Shown piece by piece: positions 9,174 to 17,506 of a DNA stretch of 64,000 bases (position 1 is its first letter; every line of letters starts with the position of its first letter). Source of the stretch: Allobosea vaviloviae (lineage in GTDB: Bacteria; Pseudomonadota; Alphaproteobacteria; Rhizobiales; Beijerinckiaceae); the NCBI RefSeq assembly GCF_001298265.1, contig NZ_LGSZ01000078.1, forward strand, positions 106,444 to 170,443. Reading direction: 5' to 3'. Under the pieces are notes generated by a model. That model saw only the letters and a list, made by a program, of their open reading frames with translations. It was not told the origin of the DNA and did no database searches. The position numbers and the translations under genes are program-made.

Positions 9174-9977
9174 CTAGCGCCGCCGGCTCGCCGCATAGAG
9201 GGCGATCGCGGTCGCGTTCGAGACGTTGAGGCTGGTGATCGTGCCCGGCACCTCGAGCCTCGCGACCTGGTCGCAGAGCTCGCGCGTGCGCTGGCGCAGG
9301 CCCTTGCCCTCGGCGCCCATCACCATGACGAGCGGACGTTTCAGTTCGACGTCGTCGAAAGCGACCTCGCCATCCGAATCGAAGCCGATTCGCTGGAAGC
9401 CGCGCTTGCCGAGTTCGTCGAGTGCATCGCCGAGATTGCGCACCGCAATGAGCGGCACGTGCTCCAGCGCACCAGATGCCGATTTCGCCAGCACGCCGGT
9501 TGCTGCCGGCGAATGGCGGATGGTGACGATGACGGCCGCGGCGGCGAAGGCGGCTGCCGAGCGCAGGATCGCCCCGACATTGTGCGGATCGGTGATCTGG
9601 TCGAGCGCCAGCACGATCGCGTCGTCGGGCAGGCTGTCGAGATCGGGCGAATCCAGGGGATCGCAGACGAGATAGAGGCCCTGATGCACCGAATCGGGCG
9701 TCAGCAGCCGGTCGATCTCGGAGGGGCGCACGAGTTCGGCCTGGAGCGGCAGCTCGCCGACCTCCTCCTGCAGACGCTTCAGTGCGTTTTCCGTGGCGAG
9801 CAGGCGGCGATGGCGCCGCTTGGGGTTGCGCAGCGCCTCGATGACGGGATGCACACCATAGAGCACCGCCTCGTCGATATCGCCGGGACGATGATGGAGC
9901 GTGCCATCGGCGCGTCGCGGGCTGGTCTGGCGCGGCCGATCGCTTCGATCCGATTTGGGGCGAAACGGTGAAGGCAT
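9174..9977 (-). CDS. rlmB: 23S rRNA 2'-O-ribose methyltransferase, SpoU/TrmH family (RlmB)
   Basis: A 267-residue enzyme that methylates a guanosine ribose in 23S rRNA using S-adenosylmethionine. An N-terminal basic extension is followed by the substrate-binding domain (LYGVHPVIEALRNPKRRH), then the SPOUT knot motifs: LDQITDPHNVGAILRSAAAF, VMGAEGKGLR and VPGTITSLNVSNATAIALY. The ATG at 9977 is supported by AGGAGA eight bases upstream; the frame continues upstream but runs through the tRNA-Tyr region and is not coding. In many Rhizobiales rlmB lies next to tRNA-Tyr, as here. TrmH-type tRNA methylation is a less likely alternative. Confidence 0.9.
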   Translation of the reverse strand: MPSPFRPKSDRSDRPRQTSPRRADGTLHHRPGDIDEAVLYGVHPVIEALRNPKRRHRRLLATENALKRLQEEVGELPLQAELVRPSEIDRLLTPDSVHQGLYLVCDPLDSPDLDSLPDDAIVLALDQITDPHNVGAILRSAAAFAAAAVIVTIRHSPAATGVLAKSASGALEHVPLIAVRNLGDALDELGKRGFQRIGFDSDGEVAFDDVELKRPLVMVMGAEGKGLRQRTRELCDQVARLEVPGTITSLNVSNATAIALYAASRRR

Positions 9978-10190
9978 CGGGTTTCTCCTGGGGCGCTGAT
10001 CCATGCCCTGACATGACAATCCCGGCTTGGCCAGCCTCGAATTGACGCAACGCGGTGCGATGCCCTTGGGGCAGCGGGCTTTTAGGCGTTGACAGGGCGC
10101 TGCCCCGTCACCATAAGTCCGGCCGCGCCTGTCGCCGTCACGCAAGTGACACGGGAGATTGCCTGCGGCCTGGCCGCAAGCAGCGCGGGC

Positions 10191-10275
10191 GGGGGAATGT
10201 CCCGAGCGGCAAAGGGGGCGGACTGTAAATCCGCTGGCTATGCCTTCGCAGGTTCGAGTCCTGCTTCCCCCACCA
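10191..10275 (+). tRNA. tRNA-Tyr(GTA)
   Basis: Acceptor arms GGGGGAA (10191-10197) and TTCCCCC (10265-10271) pair, A is the discriminator base, and CCA is encoded at 10273-10275. The anticodon loop reads CTGTAAA (anticodon GTA). The 85-nt length and extra variable-arm stem are those of class II tRNA-Tyr. Confidence 0.95.
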
Positions 10276-10319
10276 CCTCCTTTCAGCCTCACCGAACCGT
10301 TTCCGCGAACCTCGTGCGG

Positions 10320-11069
10320 TCAAGCGCGGTCGGGCTGGTCATCGCCTTCCGAAAATCGCCGGTACAGGGCGTTCGCGCGGTTGAGATGGTCGGTCATCGC
10401 CTGGGCTGCCGCGTCGGGCTGGCCTGCGGCGATCGCGTCATGGATGCGCTGGTGCTCCTGCAAGGTCAGGCTCTCGGCGCCGGGCGCCCGCACCAGCGAG
10501 CGGTAATAGGCGCCAAGCCAGGCCAGCATGCCCTCGACCGCGGCCGGGAAGACCGGGTTGCCGCTCATCGCCGCGATCTGGCGATGGAAGGCGATGTCGC
10601 GCTGGAGGAAGTCGTCGAGGCTGGCCTGGCGATGCTCGTCCAGCCTCTGGCGCAGCAGAGCGAGGCCCTGTGCATCCGCCCGTTGCGCTGCGAGCCTGGC
10701 GACGCCGGCCTCGAGCAGGACACGGGCCTCCTTGAGATGGTCGAGCGTGCGCGGCTCGACGCTGAGGAGATAGCGCGCGGCACCGGTCATCTGTTCGACG
10801 ACGGCGTGGGCCGTCGGCAGCAGCATGCGCGCCCGCTCGCCATGGCTGATGCCGACGATGCCGGAGCGCTCCAGCTGTTGCAGCGCCTCGCGGATCGACG
10901 GGCGGCCGACGCCATAGGCCTCCATCAGCTCGCGCTCGGAGGGCAACTGCTCGCCGGGAGCGAATTCGCCCGCCTGGATGCGGGCCATCAGCCGGTCCAG
11001 AACCTCCTGATGCAGCTTGCGGCGCGGGATCGGCTCTGTCGTCACGGCGTGCTCGCTTTCGACCATCAT
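10320..11069 (-). CDS. GntR/FadR-family regulator of the apionate cassette
   Basis: A 249-residue DNA-binding protein. The winged helix-turn-helix is clear near residues 28-90 (GEQLPSERELMEAYGVGRPS, then IREALQQLERSG). The C-terminal half is an all-helical FCD ligand-binding domain with DFLQRDIAFHRQIAAMSGNP, whose Asp/His pattern binds a metal and an acidic effector. It is the last gene of the minus-strand cassette and overlaps the kinase gene by four bases (TCAT at 11066-11069). It probably represses the cassette and its divergent oxidoreductase through the repeats at 13730-13784 and is relieved by a pathway intermediate; that is inference from context. Confidence 0.85.
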   Translation of the reverse strand: MMVESEHAVTTEPIPRRKLHQEVLDRLMARIQAGEFAPGEQLPSERELMEAYGVGRPSIREALQQLERSGIVGISHGERARMLLPTAHAVVEQMTGAARYLLSVEPRTLDHLKEARVLLEAGVARLAAQRADAQGLALLRQRLDEHRQASLDDFLQRDIAFHRQIAAMSGNPVFPAAVEGMLAWLGAYYRSLVRAPGAESLTLQEHQRIHDAIAAGQPDAAAQAMTDHLNRANALYRRFSEGDDQPDRA

Positions 11070-12442
11070 CGCGGCGCGATCGGGCCGCCGGCGCGGACGG
11101 CGCTGAAATAGTCGACGCCACCGATCTGCCCGCCTTTCAGGGCGAGCTCAAGGCCGTCGCGGCGGGTGTCGTCGGCATGGGCGCGGCACAAGGGCGAGCC
11201 CGGCGCGATCTCCGCGATGACCGAGAGCGCATCGACGCCGAGCGCCAGCGTGGCATGACCGGAGGTGTCGCCGCCGGCGATCAGGGCGCGGCCGAGCCCG
11301 GATGTGTCGAGGATGGCGCCCAGGATCGCGCCGAGTCCCGCCCCGATGCGATCGTTGACCTCCGCCATGTCTGACCCGGCGCTGCGGCAGGCCTCCGTCA
11401 GGGCCGCCACCGCTGGATCGTCGGGACCTTCGGCGGTGAAGACCAGCGGCGAGGCGCCCCTGCCCAAAGCCTTGAGGGCAGCGTCGACCGCCCGCCCGCA
11501 TTCGGCCGCCCAGGCGGCGGAATCGACAGCGCGGGCAGCATTGAGCCTGATCGCTGCGAAGCCATGCCGTTGCGCATAGGCGATCTGGCCTGCCGTGACG
11601 GGCGAGCAGGAGCCGGAGACGACGGCGATACGATCGACCGGCGCCACCCGCATCACTGGCGGCGCGTGCGGGATCAGCCCGGCCTGCCGCCAATGGGCGA
11701 CGAGCGCGTATTCGATGCCCTGCGAGCCCGCGACGAAGCCGCAGGCCTGCCGGTTCTCCCAGATCAGCGTCCCGGCTGCCGCCAGGCTCGGTTCGTCGAC
11801 GCCGTCGATCGCGATGACGGGCGCATCGGAATCCCGCAGGGCGGCCAGCGCAGCCTGCGCCTTGCCTTGGTGGAGCGTCGGAAGATCGATGAGGCCGATC
11901 CGCCGCTCGGTCTGGCGCGCGAGGTGGCGGGTGAGATCAGCCTCGTCCATCGGCGTCACCGGATGGCGGGCCATGACCGGGTGGCGGTCGAGCCTGTGGC
12001 CCGCACCGCCGACGACCGCGAAGAGATTGCCGAAGAGCTGGTAGCGGCCGATGGCGGGCGCCGCGACGAGGAGCGGTACGAAGGCGGGCGCCAATGTCGC
12101 GACGCCGAGGTCGATGGCCCGGCCGATCGAGCCGATCCCGGGCGCGGAATCGAAGGTCGAGCAGACCTTGTAATGGATCAGCGGAGCGCCGATGCCGGCA
12201 AGCGCTGCGAAGATCGGCGGCAGATGCTCGTCCATCCAGGCCGGCGACTTCGCGCGCGCGATGCCGGCAATGCCAATGCAGCGCCGGTCGGCGAAGGCGA
12301 CCAGACGCTGCGGCGAGGGCGGCCTGAGGAACATTACCGAGTCGAGCCCGGCGAAGCTCATCACCTCCATCACGGCGGCCGAGCCGGTGAAGTCGTCGCC
12401 GTAATAGGCCAGCAAGGGGCCGGGCGGCAGGGCCTGCGTCAT
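11066..12442 (-). CDS. oiaK: DUF1537 sugar-acid kinase, probable 3-oxo-isoapionate kinase (OiaK)
   Basis: A 458-residue four-carbon acid sugar kinase. The N-terminal substrate domain has LLAYYGDDFTGSAAVMEVM; the C-terminal nucleotide domain has VVSGSCSPVTAGQI and ALIAGGDTSGHAT. The start at 12442 is chosen because its ATG overlaps the RuBisCO-like gene's stop by four bases; a longer frame upstream only shadows that gene. In characterised D-apiose pathways, DUF1537 kinases encoded with a RuBisCO-like protein and an ApnO-type dehydrogenase phosphorylate 3-oxo-isoapionate. All three are adjacent here, so the specific name rests on context. Threonate or erythronate kinases belong to the same family. 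Confidence 0.75.
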   Translation of the reverse strand: MTQALPPGPLLAYYGDDFTGSAAVMEVMSFAGLDSVMFLRPPSPQRLVAFADRRCIGIAGIARAKSPAWMDEHLPPIFAALAGIGAPLIHYKVCSTFDSAPGIGSIGRAIDLGVATLAPAFVPLLVAAPAIGRYQLFGNLFAVVGGAGHRLDRHPVMARHPVTPMDEADLTRHLARQTERRIGLIDLPTLHQGKAQAALAALRDSDAPVIAIDGVDEPSLAAAGTLIWENRQACGFVAGSQGIEYALVAHWRQAGLIPHAPPVMRVAPVDRIAVVSGSCSPVTAGQIAYAQRHGFAAIRLNAARAVDSAAWAAECGRAVDAALKALGRGASPLVFTAEGPDDPAVAALTEACRSAGSDMAEVNDRIGAGLGAILGAILDTSGLGRALIAGGDTSGHATLALGVDALSVIAEIAPGSPLCRAHADDTRRDGLELALKGGQIGGVDYFSAVRAGGPIAPR

Positions 12443-13725
12443 GCGTAGTGGCCCAGTGCGGCAGCCAGCGCCGGGCTGGCGAGCGCCTTGTCCGCCAGCG
12501 GTATGCCCTCGACGGCCGCCGCCCATGCGTCCCGCAGCGCGGTCACGCCCGCTGCCGGACCGTCGGGATGGGCGAGGATGCCACCGCCGGCGGCGAAGAT
12601 CAGGTCGGTCGTCCCCAGCGCGCGAAAGGTGCCTTCCGCCTGGCGGATCGTCTGCCCGGAGGAGAACACCGGCATGATCGCATCCGCCCGATGGGGGAAG
12701 AGCGGGGCGAGGCAGGCCTTGGCCGAGGCGATGATGCTGTCGTCGGGCTCGCTGAACTTGTTGGCGAGGCCGTTGACATGCATGTGGTCGGCGCCCGCCA
12801 GCCGCCAGAGCTTGTGCCAGGCGGTGTAGTCCCAGCCCAGCGCCAGGCTGCGCGAGAGATAGCCCCAGCCATTGCGATGGGCGTGGATCGGCAGTTGCGA
12901 AAAGCGGCCGAGCTCGATCATGCCGACCAGCCCGACCGAATTCAGGCTGGCCATGACGCAGGTTCCGCCCGCCTTCAGGACATGGTCATGGCGGCGCTTC
13001 ATCTGGTCGAGATCGCCGGTCAGGTTGAAGGCGACCATGGTCTTGCGGCCGCTGCGGTCGGCCTGTGCCTCGACCACGCGCATCACAGCGTCCACCCGCG
13101 CCTCGAACGGACAGAGCGCGCCGTCCGACTGCAACTCGTCGTCCTTGATGAAGTCGATGCCGGCGCGGCAGAGCGTGTCGACCAGCGCGGCCGTCTCCTG
13201 CGGGCCGAAGCCGACGCTCGGCTTGATGATGGTGCCGATCAGCGGGCCGCTCGCCACCCCGGCCAGTCGCCGCGTGCCGGCGATGCCGAAGCGCGGGCCG
13301 GCATAGGCCTGCGCGAAGGCCCTGGGCATGCGGATGTCCATGAGCTTCAGGCCGCTGACCTGCCGCAACTCGAAGAGATTGCCCGCGACCGTGGCGACGA
13401 GGTTGGGCAGCGAGGCGCCGATGGTCCCGATCGGCCAGGACAGGGTGACATGGGCGCGCCGATAGCCTTCCTGCGGGGTCGGCATGTCAGGGCGCGCGCC
13501 GGGCAGGGCAGGGCATTCGGCTGCGTCGAGCAGCTCCAGCCGCTCGATGCGGGCGGCGGCGCGCGCGGTCAGTTCCGGCGTTTCGCCGGGCACGGCGATG
13601 AAGGTGCCGCTCGATTGCTCGCCCGCCATCGCCTCGGCCGTGCGGCGCGGGTCGCCGGGCGTCTCCAGCCAGTAATCTGCTTCGACGCGCTCACCCGTAT
13701 CCACGGCCGCTCCCATCAAACTCAT
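12439..13725 (-). CDS. oiaX: RuBisCO-like protein, probable OiaX
   Basis: A 428-residue RuBisCO large-chain homologue of form IV. The core motifs are kept: GTIIKPSVGF with the first active-site Lys, IDFIKDDELQSD with the Lys that is carbamylated in RuBisCO (near residue 194) and the metal-binding Asp/Glu, and the Gly-rich FAAGGGILAHPDGP phosphate-binding loop. The loop carrying RuBisCO's catalytic loop-6 Lys is replaced by HMHVNGLANKFSE, so it should not fix CO2. With OiaK and ApnO next door it probably converts 3-oxo-isoapionate 4-phosphate. Starts at 13725 or 13716 are both possible. Confidence 0.8.
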   Translation of the reverse strand: MSLMGAAVDTGERVEADYWLETPGDPRRTAEAMAGEQSSGTFIAVPGETPELTARAAARIERLELLDAAECPALPGARPDMPTPQEGYRRAHVTLSWPIGTIGASLPNLVATVAGNLFELRQVSGLKLMDIRMPRAFAQAYAGPRFGIAGTRRLAGVASGPLIGTIIKPSVGFGPQETAALVDTLCRAGIDFIKDDELQSDGALCPFEARVDAVMRVVEAQADRSGRKTMVAFNLTGDLDQMKRRHDHVLKAGGTCVMASLNSVGLVGMIELGRFSQLPIHAHRNGWGYLSRSLALGWDYTAWHKLWRLAGADHMHVNGLANKFSEPDDSIIASAKACLAPLFPHRADAIMPVFSSGQTIRQAEGTFRALGTTDLIFAAGGGILAHPDGPAAGVTALRDAWAAAVEGIPLADKALASPALAAALGHYA

Positions 13726-13729
13726 GAGG

Positions 13730-13784
13730 TCATCATACCAGATTGACAGCATGAAAACTGCGTGTGATCAACTCATCATACCAG
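13730..13784. promoter_or_regulatory. Paired operator-like repeats between oiaX and apnO
   Basis: The 12-mer TCATCATACCAG occurs at 13730-13741 and again at 13773-13784, 43 bp apart (about four helical turns), in the divergent gap. The second copy also forms an imperfect dyad, GTGTGAT (13762-13768)/ATCATAC (13775-13781), across a six-base spacer. GntR-family regulators bind such TGGTATGAT half-sites, so this is a likely operator pair for the regulator at 10320. Confidence 0.6.
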
Positions 13785-13807
13785 TTTGTCGCCGATGGAG
13801 ATGCAGC

Positions 13808-14635
13808 ATGACGGTGGTCGCCCTGTTCGGTGCCGGCGGAAAGATGGGCATGCGGCTCGGCCGCAACCTCGCCAAATCCCGCTTCACCACGCGCCATGTC
13901 GAGGTCAGCCCGGCTGGCCAGGAGCGCGTGCGCGAGGCCTTCGGCGTCGACTGCATCGAGGCCGATGCCGCGATCGAGGGCGCCGAGGTCGTCGTTCTGG
14001 CCGTGCCGGATACCCATGTCGGTGCGGTCGCCAAGACGCTGCTGCCCAAGCTGGCGGCTGGGACGATCGTCGTCATCCTCGATGCCGCCGCGCCCCATGC
14101 CGGGCATCTGCCGGAGCGGGCCGACATCACCTATTTCGTCACCCATCCCTGCCATCCGCCGATCTTCAACGACGAGACGGACCCGGCCGCCAAGGCTGAC
14201 CATTTCGGCGGCATCGCGGCCAAGCAGCACATCGTCAACGCGTTGATGCAGGGGCCGGATGAGCACTACGCGCTGGGCGAGGAGGTCGCGCGGGCGATCT
14301 GGGCGCCGGTGATGCGCTCGCACCGCGTGAGCGTCGAGCAAATGGCGATCCTCGAGCCCGGCCTGTCGGAGACCGTCTGCGCGACGCTGCTCGACGCGAT
14401 GCGCGAGGCGATGGAGGAAGCGATCGCGCGCGGCGTGCCGCGCGAGGCGGCGCGCGACTTCCTGCTCGGCCATATGAACATCCTCGCCGCAGTCACCTTC
14501 GAGCAGGTCCAGGGCGTGTTCTCCGACGCCTGCAACAAGGCGATCGTCTTCGGCAAGGACACGATCCTGAAGCCGGACTGGAAGCGGCTGTTCGAGCCCG
14601 AGGAAATTGCCGCCAGCGTGCGCCGTATCACCTGA
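13808..14635 (+). CDS. apnO: Probable D-apionate oxidoisomerase (ApnO)
   Basis: A 275-residue NAD-dependent dehydrogenase. The N-terminal Rossmann fold has VALFGAGGKMGMRLGRNLA and continues with VVVLAVPDTHVG. The helical C-terminal half has the phosphogluconate-dehydrogenase-like fold seen in ApnO proteins (THPCHPPIFNDE, ILAAVTFEQVQGVFSDACNK). The ATG at 13808 follows a GGAG site; the frame is open upstream but crosses the operator region. ApnO oxidises and isomerises D-apionate to 3-oxo-isoapionate, the substrate of the kinase encoded on the other strand. No lactonase or uptake system for apiose or apionate is visible nearby. Confidence 0.78.
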   Translation: MTVVALFGAGGKMGMRLGRNLAKSRFTTRHVEVSPAGQERVREAFGVDCIEADAAIEGAEVVVLAVPDTHVGAVAKTLLPKLAAGTIVVILDAAAPHAGHLPERADITYFVTHPCHPPIFNDETDPAAKADHFGGIAAKQHIVNALMQGPDEHYALGEEVARAIWAPVMRSHRVSVEQMAILEPGLSETVCATLLDAMREAMEEAIARGVPREAARDFLLGHMNILAAVTFEQVQGVFSDACNKAIVFGKDTILKPDWKRLFEPEEIAASVRRIT

Positions 14636-14657
14636 GCGAAAACGGTCAGCGCTCCCC

Positions 14658-14690
14658 TTGACCTTCCCATCGTGGGAAGCCCCACCTTTC
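14658..14690 (+). promoter_or_regulatory. CueR-type copper-responsive promoter of copA
   Basis: TTGACC (14658-14663) overlaps a perfect dyad, CTTCCC (14663-14668)/GGGAAG (14674-14679), with five bases between the arms. This is the arrangement of MerR-family CueR promoters, where an over-long -35/-10 spacer is bridged by the copper-bound regulator. The -10 would fall near 14683-14690. No cueR gene is adjacent. Confidence 0.7.
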
Positions 14691-14724
14691 AGCCTTGTCG
14701 GACGATGCAAGGCTTGAAGGCGAG

Positions 14725-17256
14725 ATGACCATCACTGAAGCAAGGACGCCGGCGAGCGCGACCCGGATCGCGGTCGCCATCGACGGAATGAGCTGCGCAT
14801 CCTGCGTCGGGCGCGTCGAGAAGGCCGTTCTGGCCGTGCCCGGCGTCGCGGCGGCATCGGTCAATCTCGTGACCAGCCGCGCCAGCGTCGATCTCGGCAC
14901 GGGCGGCGAGGCGCAGGCTGTTTTCGATGCCATCCGACAGGCCGGCTACGAGCCTCGCGAGGACATCGTCGAGCTCACTGTCGAGGGCATGAGCTGCGCC
15001 TCCTGCGTGGGGCGGGTCGAGCGGGCGCTGAAGGCTGTGCCCGGCGTTCTCGACGGAACGGTCAATCTCGCCACCGGCCGGGCTCATGCGCGCTATCTCG
15101 GCGGAGAACCAACGCTGGCCGCGATGACGGCGGCTCTCGCGCAGGCCGGCTATCCCGGCCGGACGATCGTCGATGCCGCCGCCCAGATCGACCGCGACCG
15201 CGAGGCGCGCGAGGTGGAGCTGTCGGGCTTGCGGCGGTCGCTCGCCATCGCCGCCATCGCGACGCTGCCCATCGTCGTCGTCGAGATGGGCGGGCATCTG
15301 TTTGACGGGCTGCACCATGCGCTCGCCGCCTCGGTCGGCGAGGACACTGTCCGTTACCTGTCGTTCGTGCTGGCGAGCCTCGTCCAGTTCGGGCCGGGAC
15401 TGCAATTCTACCGCAAGGGCGGCCCTGCGCTGCTGCGCGGCGCGCCCGACATGAACTCGCTGGTCATGCTGGGCACGACGACGGCCTATCTCTATTCGGC
15501 CGTCTCGACCTTCCTGCCGGGGCTGCTGCCGCCGGGGCTCGACTACACCTATTTCGAGGCGGGCGCCGTGATCGTCACGCTGATCCTGTTTGGCCGCTAT
15601 GCTGAGGCGCGCGCCAAGGGCCGCACCGGCGATGCGATCCGCCAGTTGCTGAGGCTCCAGGCCAAGACCGCGCGCATCCAGCGCGACGAGCGCGAGCAGG
15701 ATGTTCCCATCGCGCAGGTCAAGCCCGGCGACGTCGTCGTGATCAGGCCGGGCGAGCGGCTTCCGGTCGATGGCGAGGTGATCGCGGGCTCGTCCTTCAT
15801 CGATGAATCGATGATCACCGGCGAGCCGATCCCGGTCCAGAAGGGTCAGGGCGATGCCGTCGTCGGCGGCACCGTCAACAAGACCGGCGCATTCCGCTTT
15901 CGCGCGACCAAGGTCGGCGCTGATACGCTGCTGGCGCAGATCGTACGAACGATGGAGGCGGCGCAGGGCTCGAAGCTGCCGATCCAGGCGCTCGTCGACA
16001 AGGTGACGATGTGGTTCGTGCCTGCCGTGATTACGGGGGCTGCGCTCACGTTCGCCATCTGGATGGTGTTCGGGCCGAGCCCGGCGCTGTCGCTGGCCAT
16101 CGTCAACGCGGTCGCGGTGCTGATCATCGCCTGTCCCTGCGCGATGGGGCTGGCGACGCCGACCTCGATCATGGTCGGCACCGGCAAGGCCGCGCAGATG
16201 GGCGTGCTGTTCCGGCGCGGCGAGGCGCTGCAGGCGCTGCGGGATGTCGCCGCGATCGCGCTCGACAAGACCGGGACCATCACCAAGGGCCGGCCGGAAC
16301 TGACCGACATCGCCGTGGCCGACGGCTTTGACGAGGATGAGGTGCTGCGCCTCGTCGCGGCAGTCGAGACGCGCTCGGAGCATCCGATCGCGGAGGCCAT
16401 CGTAGCGGAGGCACGGAAGCGCGGTCTGGCCTTCGCTGAGCCGACGGCCTTCGCAGCGGAGCCCGGCTTCGGCGTCTCGGCCATGGTCGAGGGGCGTGCC
16501 CTGCTCGTCGGCGCCGACAGGCTGTTGGTGTCGAAGGGCATCGACCTGTCGCCTTTCGCGACTGTCGCGGCACGGCTTGGCGATCAGGGCAAATCGCCGC
16601 TCTATGCCGGAATCGACGGCCGGCTTGCCGCCGTGCTGGCGGTGGCGGACCCGCTCAAGGAGACAAGCCGGGAGGCATTGGAGGCGCTGAGCGCGCTCGG
16701 GATCCGGATCGTCATGATCACCGGCGACAACCGCCGCACGGCCGAGGCGATCGCCCGCAGCCTGCCGATCGACGAGGTCGTCGCCGAGGTCCTGCCGGCC
16801 GGCAAGGTCGAGGTGATCAAGCGGTTGCAGGCGGGCGGGGCGCGCGTCGCCTTCGTCGGCGACGGCATCAACGATGCGCCGGCGCTGGCGCAGGCCGATG
16901 TCGGGCTCGCCATCGGCACCGGCACCGACATTGCCATCGAAAGCGCCGACGTCGTGCTGATGTCGGGCGATCTGCGCAACGTGCCCAATGCGGTATCGCT
17001 CTCGCGCGCGACGATCCGCAACATCACGGAAAACCTGTTCTGGGCCTTCGGCTACAATGCCGTGCTGATCCCGGTCGCAGCAGGCGCGCTCTATCCGGCC
17101 TTCGGAATCCTGATGTCGCCGATGTTCGCCGGCCTCGCCATGGCGCTGTCGAGCGTCAGCGTCGTGACCAACGCCTTGCGGTTGAAGCGCTTTCGCCCGC
17201 CGCTTGCGGCCCATGCCGACCGGGCCAAGTCAGCGCAGCCTGCGCTTGCGGCATAG
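14725..17256 (+). CDS. copA: Copper-exporting P1B-type ATPase (CopA)
   Basis: An 843-residue inner-membrane pump that exports Cu(I) at the cost of ATP. Two N-terminal heavy-metal-binding domains carry identical GMSCASC motifs near residues 21 and 88. Eight transmembrane segments follow, with the CPC metal site at about 470-472. The catalytic domain has TGE, the phosphorylated Asp in DKTGT (about 514), an SEHP motif, TGDN and GDGINDAP (about 712). I chose ATG 14725 with AAGG upstream; a TTG at 14695 would leave almost no leader after the CueR-type promoter. It appears monocistronic. Confidence 0.93.
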   Translation: MTITEARTPASATRIAVAIDGMSCASCVGRVEKAVLAVPGVAAASVNLVTSRASVDLGTGGEAQAVFDAIRQAGYEPREDIVELTVEGMSCASCVGRVERALKAVPGVLDGTVNLATGRAHARYLGGEPTLAAMTAALAQAGYPGRTIVDAAAQIDRDREAREVELSGLRRSLAIAAIATLPIVVVEMGGHLFDGLHHALAASVGEDTVRYLSFVLASLVQFGPGLQFYRKGGPALLRGAPDMNSLVMLGTTTAYLYSAVSTFLPGLLPPGLDYTYFEAGAVIVTLILFGRYAEARAKGRTGDAIRQLLRLQAKTARIQRDEREQDVPIAQVKPGDVVVIRPGERLPVDGEVIAGSSFIDESMITGEPIPVQKGQGDAVVGGTVNKTGAFRFRATKVGADTLLAQIVRTMEAAQGSKLPIQALVDKVTMWFVPAVITGAALTFAIWMVFGPSPALSLAIVNAVAVLIIACPCAMGLATPTSIMVGTGKAAQMGVLFRRGEALQALRDVAAIALDKTGTITKGRPELTDIAVADGFDEDEVLRLVAAVETRSEHPIAEAIVAEARKRGLAFAEPTAFAAEPGFGVSAMVEGRALLVGADRLLVSKGIDLSPFATVAARLGDQGKSPLYAGIDGRLAAVLAVADPLKETSREALEALSALGIRIVMITGDNRRTAEAIARSLPIDEVVAEVLPAGKVEVIKRLQAGGARVAFVGDGINDAPALAQADVGLAIGTGTDIAIESADVVLMSGDLRNVPNAVSLSRATIRNITENLFWAFGYNAVLIPVAAGALYPAFGILMSPMFAGLAMALSSVSVVTNALRLKRFRPPLAAHADRAKSAQPALAA

Positions 17257-17335
17257 AGGGCAGACGCAGTATCACCACGGCCCTCTGCACGCGACGGGTT
17301 GACTTCCGCGCGCTGGTGGGGAATTTCGGGATTAC

Positions 17336-17409
17336 GCGGGTGTAGCTCAATGGTAGAGCAGCAGCCTTCCAAGCTGAATACCAGGGTTCGATTCCCTGTA
17401 CCCGCTCCA
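17336..17409 (+). tRNA. tRNA-Gly(TCC)
   Basis: Acceptor arms GCGGGTG and TACCCGC pair with one G-U. The anticodon loop CTTCCAA gives anticodon TCC; the T-arm GGTTCGATTCC is present and CCA is encoded at 17407-17409. Confidence 0.95.
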
Positions 17410-17506
17410 ACCCCTTTTCCGTAGAATCGAGACGCTGGTCGCGACGAGCGGTCTTGCCGCCCTCGGGCGTGGTGATAGGCTGCCCAGCGGCATCGGGAGC
17501 GGCGGC

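Noticed and set aside
10276..10319. Integration site at the tRNA-Tyr 3' end
   Set aside because: No integrase gene and no repeat of the tRNA 3' end was seen in the following 7 kb.
12439..13725. Genuine CO2-fixing RuBisCO
   Set aside because: Loop 6 is replaced and no small subunit or phosphoribulokinase is present; the neighbours point to apionate catabolism.
14689..17214. Very long open frame antisense to copA
   Set aside because: High-G+C mirror of the copA codon pattern, full of Arg/His/Asp low-complexity sequence, with no family resemblance or start signal. Similar mirrors opposite clpV and the TRAP permease were rejected for the same reason.
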